A stretch of 64,000 bases of DNA from Limnohabitans sp. T6-5 (GTDB lineage Bacteria > Pseudomonadota > Gammaproteobacteria > Burkholderiales > Burkholderiaceae_C): the NCBI RefSeq assembly GCF_003063315.1, contig NZ_NERV01000004.1:62001-126000 (forward strand). The letters run 5' to 3'. Shown here piece by piece: positions 62,224-64,000 of the stretch (positions are counted from its first letter, which is position 1; each line of letters begins with the position of its first letter). The position numbers and the translations under genes were made by a program. The notes under the pieces were generated by a model. The model was given only the letters and a program-made list of their open reading frames with translations. It was not told the origin of the DNA and searched no databases.

Positions 62224-62914
62224 GCGCATACCCGTGCAACTGGTCCGAGCCGCCTGCGGCGTGCACGCTGACATTGAAAGACACGATCACCCGGTCGGCC
62301 GTGCCGTGGTAGGGCATGGCCTGGTGCGCCAACCACGAAGGGAAGACCACCAACTGGCCCGGCACCGGTTCGATGTCGAGGTGCGCGTTTTGCAAATAGG
62401 CGTTGCCAAAGTCCATGGCCGCGCCGCCCAGCCGGTTGAAGTGCGGGCCATAAAAACGCGTCACGCCATTGGCCGCGCCCAGCACCGGGTGCTGGCGGCG
62501 CTGCTCGGGCGGATCAACCTGCAGGCAGTACACACCCGACCACGAACAGTTGCCGTGCGTGTGCACGTCGTGGTGGCTGCCTTGGCTGGAAACCTGAAAC
62601 CAGATGCCGCGCAGCGCGATCTGAAAACCCGGCTTGGCCTCGGGCCAAGCGCCCTGGTTGGCCAGCACCACCGTCTGGCGCACGCTGTCCACGATGAAGC
62701 GCACCAGCTGTTCCCACTCGGCCAGGCGAATGCGTTGCAGCAAATCGTCGCGGCTGGCGTAGAAAGCTTTGGGCGCACCCGACACGGCCGGGTCGGTGGC
62801 GCGCATCGTCTGAAACACCCGCACCAACACCTCGTTGACCGCATCGGCTTGCGCAAAGCGGTGCACGCCGATGGGCGTGTGCCACAACTGGTGGAGCGGG
62901 TCGGGTTGGAGCAT
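62216..62914 (-). CDS. Putative 2OG-Fe(II) oxygenase
   Basis: This 232-residue protein carries the C-terminal motif set of the 2OG-FeII_Oxy_5 group. It has SHHDVHTHGNCSWSGVYCLQVDP with two Fe-ligand-type His/Asp and PGQLVVFPSWLAHQAMPYHGTADRVIVSFN with the distal His and the Arg for 2-oxoglutarate. ATG 62914 (MLQPDPLHQLW) is used; the frame upstream runs into the nucleotidyltransferase gene. The substrate is unknown; related proteins are often encoded as singletons. Confidence 0.8.
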   Translation of the reverse strand: MLQPDPLHQLWHTPIGVHRFAQADAVNEVLVRVFQTMRATDPAVSGAPKAFYASRDDLLQRIRLAEWEQLVRFIVDSVRQTVVLANQGAWPEAKPGFQIALRGIWFQVSSQGSHHDVHTHGNCSWSGVYCLQVDPPEQRRQHPVLGAANGVTRFYGPHFNRLGGAAMDFGNAYLQNAHLDIEPVPGQLVVFPSWLAHQAMPYHGTADRVIVSFNVSVHAAGGSDQLHGYAHV

Positions 62915-62931
62915 GGTGGTGTTGCGCCTTA

Positions 62932-63612
62932 TCAGGCAGTGACCATCAAATCCGCCGGCCACTTGAGCCGGTGCCCGGTGCGTGCGGCCAGCGCCTCGAT
63001 GTCTTCGAGCGTGTCCACATCGGTGCGGTAGCGGTTGTTGGTGCTCACCCAGGCGTGCACTTGCTCAGGGTTGGCAGACTGCCATTGGCGGCAGCCCACG
63101 TTGGCTGCGCCCGCCAAAATCTGGTCGCGCACTTCGGTGCTGAACATGACCGGATTGCCCGGCAGACCATCGACCGTGGGCTGCACCACTTGCGCGCCCT
63201 CCGGCCGCTTTTTGTAGGCCCCGATCAAGTCGTTGATGTCTTGTGAGTTGATCAGCGGCTGGTCGGCCAGCGCCACCAGCACCGCATCGAGCTTGGCCGA
63301 CAGGGCCTGCAAGCCCAAACGCAACGATGAAATTTGACCGGCATCCGGATCGGGGTTGCGCACCAGCGTGACCGGGAATTCTTTCACGGCTTCTTCAATG
63401 CGGTCAGCGTAATGGCCCAGCACCACCACGACTTCGTCCACCCCCGCGCCCGACAGCGCGATCAGTTGCCGACGAATCAGCGGCACGCCGCCCAACTCCA
63501 GCAGGCTTTTGGGGCGGTGCCCCATGCGCGAGCCCGAACCCGCCGCCAACAACACCGCGCCCACGGTGACGCGGCTGTACAAGCCCCCACCGCCTTTGAG
63601 AATGCAACCCAT
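62932..63612 (-). CDS. MobA-like/MocA-like nucleotidyltransferase
   Basis: This NTP-transferase-fold protein of about 226 residues has VGAVLLAAGSGSRMGHRPKSLLELGG with the LAAGxGxRMG-x-xK nucleotide motif, VLVALADQPLINSQD and LPGNPVMFSTEV. These match MocA (CTP:molybdopterin cytidylyltransferase) proteins that serve xanthine-dehydrogenase-type enzymes. ATG 63612 (MGCILKGG) is chosen because it lies two bases after the XdhC stop, though a start nearer VTVGAVLL is possible. The neighbouring XdhC supports cofactor maturation of a molybdenum hydroxylase encoded outside the window. Confidence 0.85.
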   Translation of the reverse strand: MGCILKGGGGLYSRVTVGAVLLAAGSGSRMGHRPKSLLELGGVPLIRRQLIALSGAGVDEVVVVLGHYADRIEEAVKEFPVTLVRNPDPDAGQISSLRLGLQALSAKLDAVLVALADQPLINSQDINDLIGAYKKRPEGAQVVQPTVDGLPGNPVMFSTEVRDQILAGAANVGCRQWQSANPEQVHAWVSTNNRYRTDVDTLEDIEALAARTGHRLKWPADLMVTA

Positions 63613-63614
63613 GA

Positions 63615-64000
63615 TCAGCCTCCACAGCAAGATGATTTGGCCGATGCTGCCACAGTGGCAGTGGCCAGCGCAGGCTCGGCAGTCAAAGCCGGGACGGCGA
63701 CAGCGTCGGACGCCGTTGCTGCGGCTGTCGCTGCGGCCTTTTTGGACCCACCGCAGCAAGAGCTGGCCGCCACCGGCGCGACGGGTTTAGCGCTTGCGGC
63801 CTCCTTGGGCTCGCTGGCCCCAGTTGTCGAACAGCAAGATGACGATTCGGCAAGGGAAGTTGCAACATCTGATGTCAACGCGGAAGAAGCCATGGACGCA
63901 GTCACAGCAGCCTGAACCTGAGGCACCAAAGTCTCACGCCCACGCCGGGCCGCCACCACCGAGGTCAGCACCGACAAAGCAATTTCTTCGGGCGTCTGCG
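63615..64000 (-). CDS. xdhC: XdhC/CoxI family protein, C-terminal part (cut by window end)
   Basis: The reading frame is open to the window edge. The visible part begins with the QTPEEIALSVLTSVVAARRGRE block that closes XdhC proteins, accessory factors that insert sulfurated molybdenum cofactor into xanthine dehydrogenase-type enzymes. It then continues for about 100 residues into an unusual Ala/Ser/Thr-rich tail with three Cys pairs (SSCCSTTG, SSCCGG, and SSCCGG at the very end). Such a tail is not part of the core XdhC fold. It could bind metal or be a flexible, disulfide-rich extension. The nucleotidyltransferase follows directly. Confidence 0.78.
   Translation of the reverse strand, partial: QTPEEIALSVLTSVVAARRGRETLVPQVQAAVTASMASSALTSDVATSLAESSSCCSTTGASEPKEAASAKPVAPVAASSCCGGSKKAAATAAATASDAVAVPALTAEPALATATVAASAKSSCCGG

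Noticed and set aside
1-64000. tRNA, rRNA, integrase or insertion-sequence transposase genes
   Set aside because: I looked for clover-leaf ends, conserved rRNA blocks and DDE/tyrosine recombinase motifs and saw none; a tRNAscan or ISfinder search would be decisive.

Overview
The window is a G+C-rich (about 60% by eye) betaproteobacterial chromosome segment, most likely from the Burkholderiales/Comamonadaceae. That placement rests on the DUF3025-pyrC pair, the Bzt/Aap-type and Glt-type amino-acid ABC operons, the TRAP-fed sugar-acid locus and the protein flavour. I ran no database search; family names come from motifs and memory.

Layout. 1-3563: type II secretion genes gspE (cut by the window edge) and gspF, with a MipA/OmpV-like outer-membrane protein between them. 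4025-9413: 5'-nucleotidase, EamA transporter, HtpX protease, DUF3025 protein and dihydroorotase. 9520-18653: two amino-acid importers facing each other (a Bzt/Aap-type set and gltIJKL with a LysR regulator), separated by a 167-bp tandem repeat array. 18770-27180: an Atm1-type ABC exporter, two hotdog thioesterases, and a five-gene secretion/uptake locus (small Cys protein, two YHYH lipoproteins, HupE/UreJ-type membrane protein with an EF-hand loop, TonB-dependent receptor). 27378-31182: TetR-controlled acyl-CoA operon. 31362-43378: sugar-acid catabolism, made of a divergent FAH/SDR/SDR unit, a GntR regulator, TRAP transporter dctPQM, UxaA-type dehydratase, Ldh-type oxidoreductase, fructuronate reductase-type enzyme and mannonate dehydratase. 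43379-48219: a more A+T-rich accessory patch with an ATPase/zinc-ribbon plus HEPN gene pair and a broken Fic gene behind twin palindromes. 48220-54033: arginine deiminase operon. 54337-57046: nhaA relic, umuDC with a LexA box, and an SRAP protein. 57186-61015: four-carbon acid (threonate/erythronate type) pathway. 61084-64000: unknown membrane protein, 2OG-Fe(II) oxygenase, and a MobA-like nucleotidyltransferase with XdhC (cut by the window end).

Cross-cutting structure. Intergenic spaces are filled with short hairpins that begin with GTAG and have a constant outer stem GTCGG/CCGAC with a covarying inner stem. These are REP-like and often tandemly amplified. Two further GTAG-type REP families occur near 1400 and 59400-60150. 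Three transport operons carry a strong hairpin directly after the substrate-binding-protein gene.

The best candidates for undescribed systems are the ATPase-HEPN pair (43882-46385), the YHYH/EF-hand-HupE/TonB locus (21072-26587), and a possible non-phosphorylative hexuronate route in which an SDR and an FAH-family hydrolase replace kinase and aldolase.
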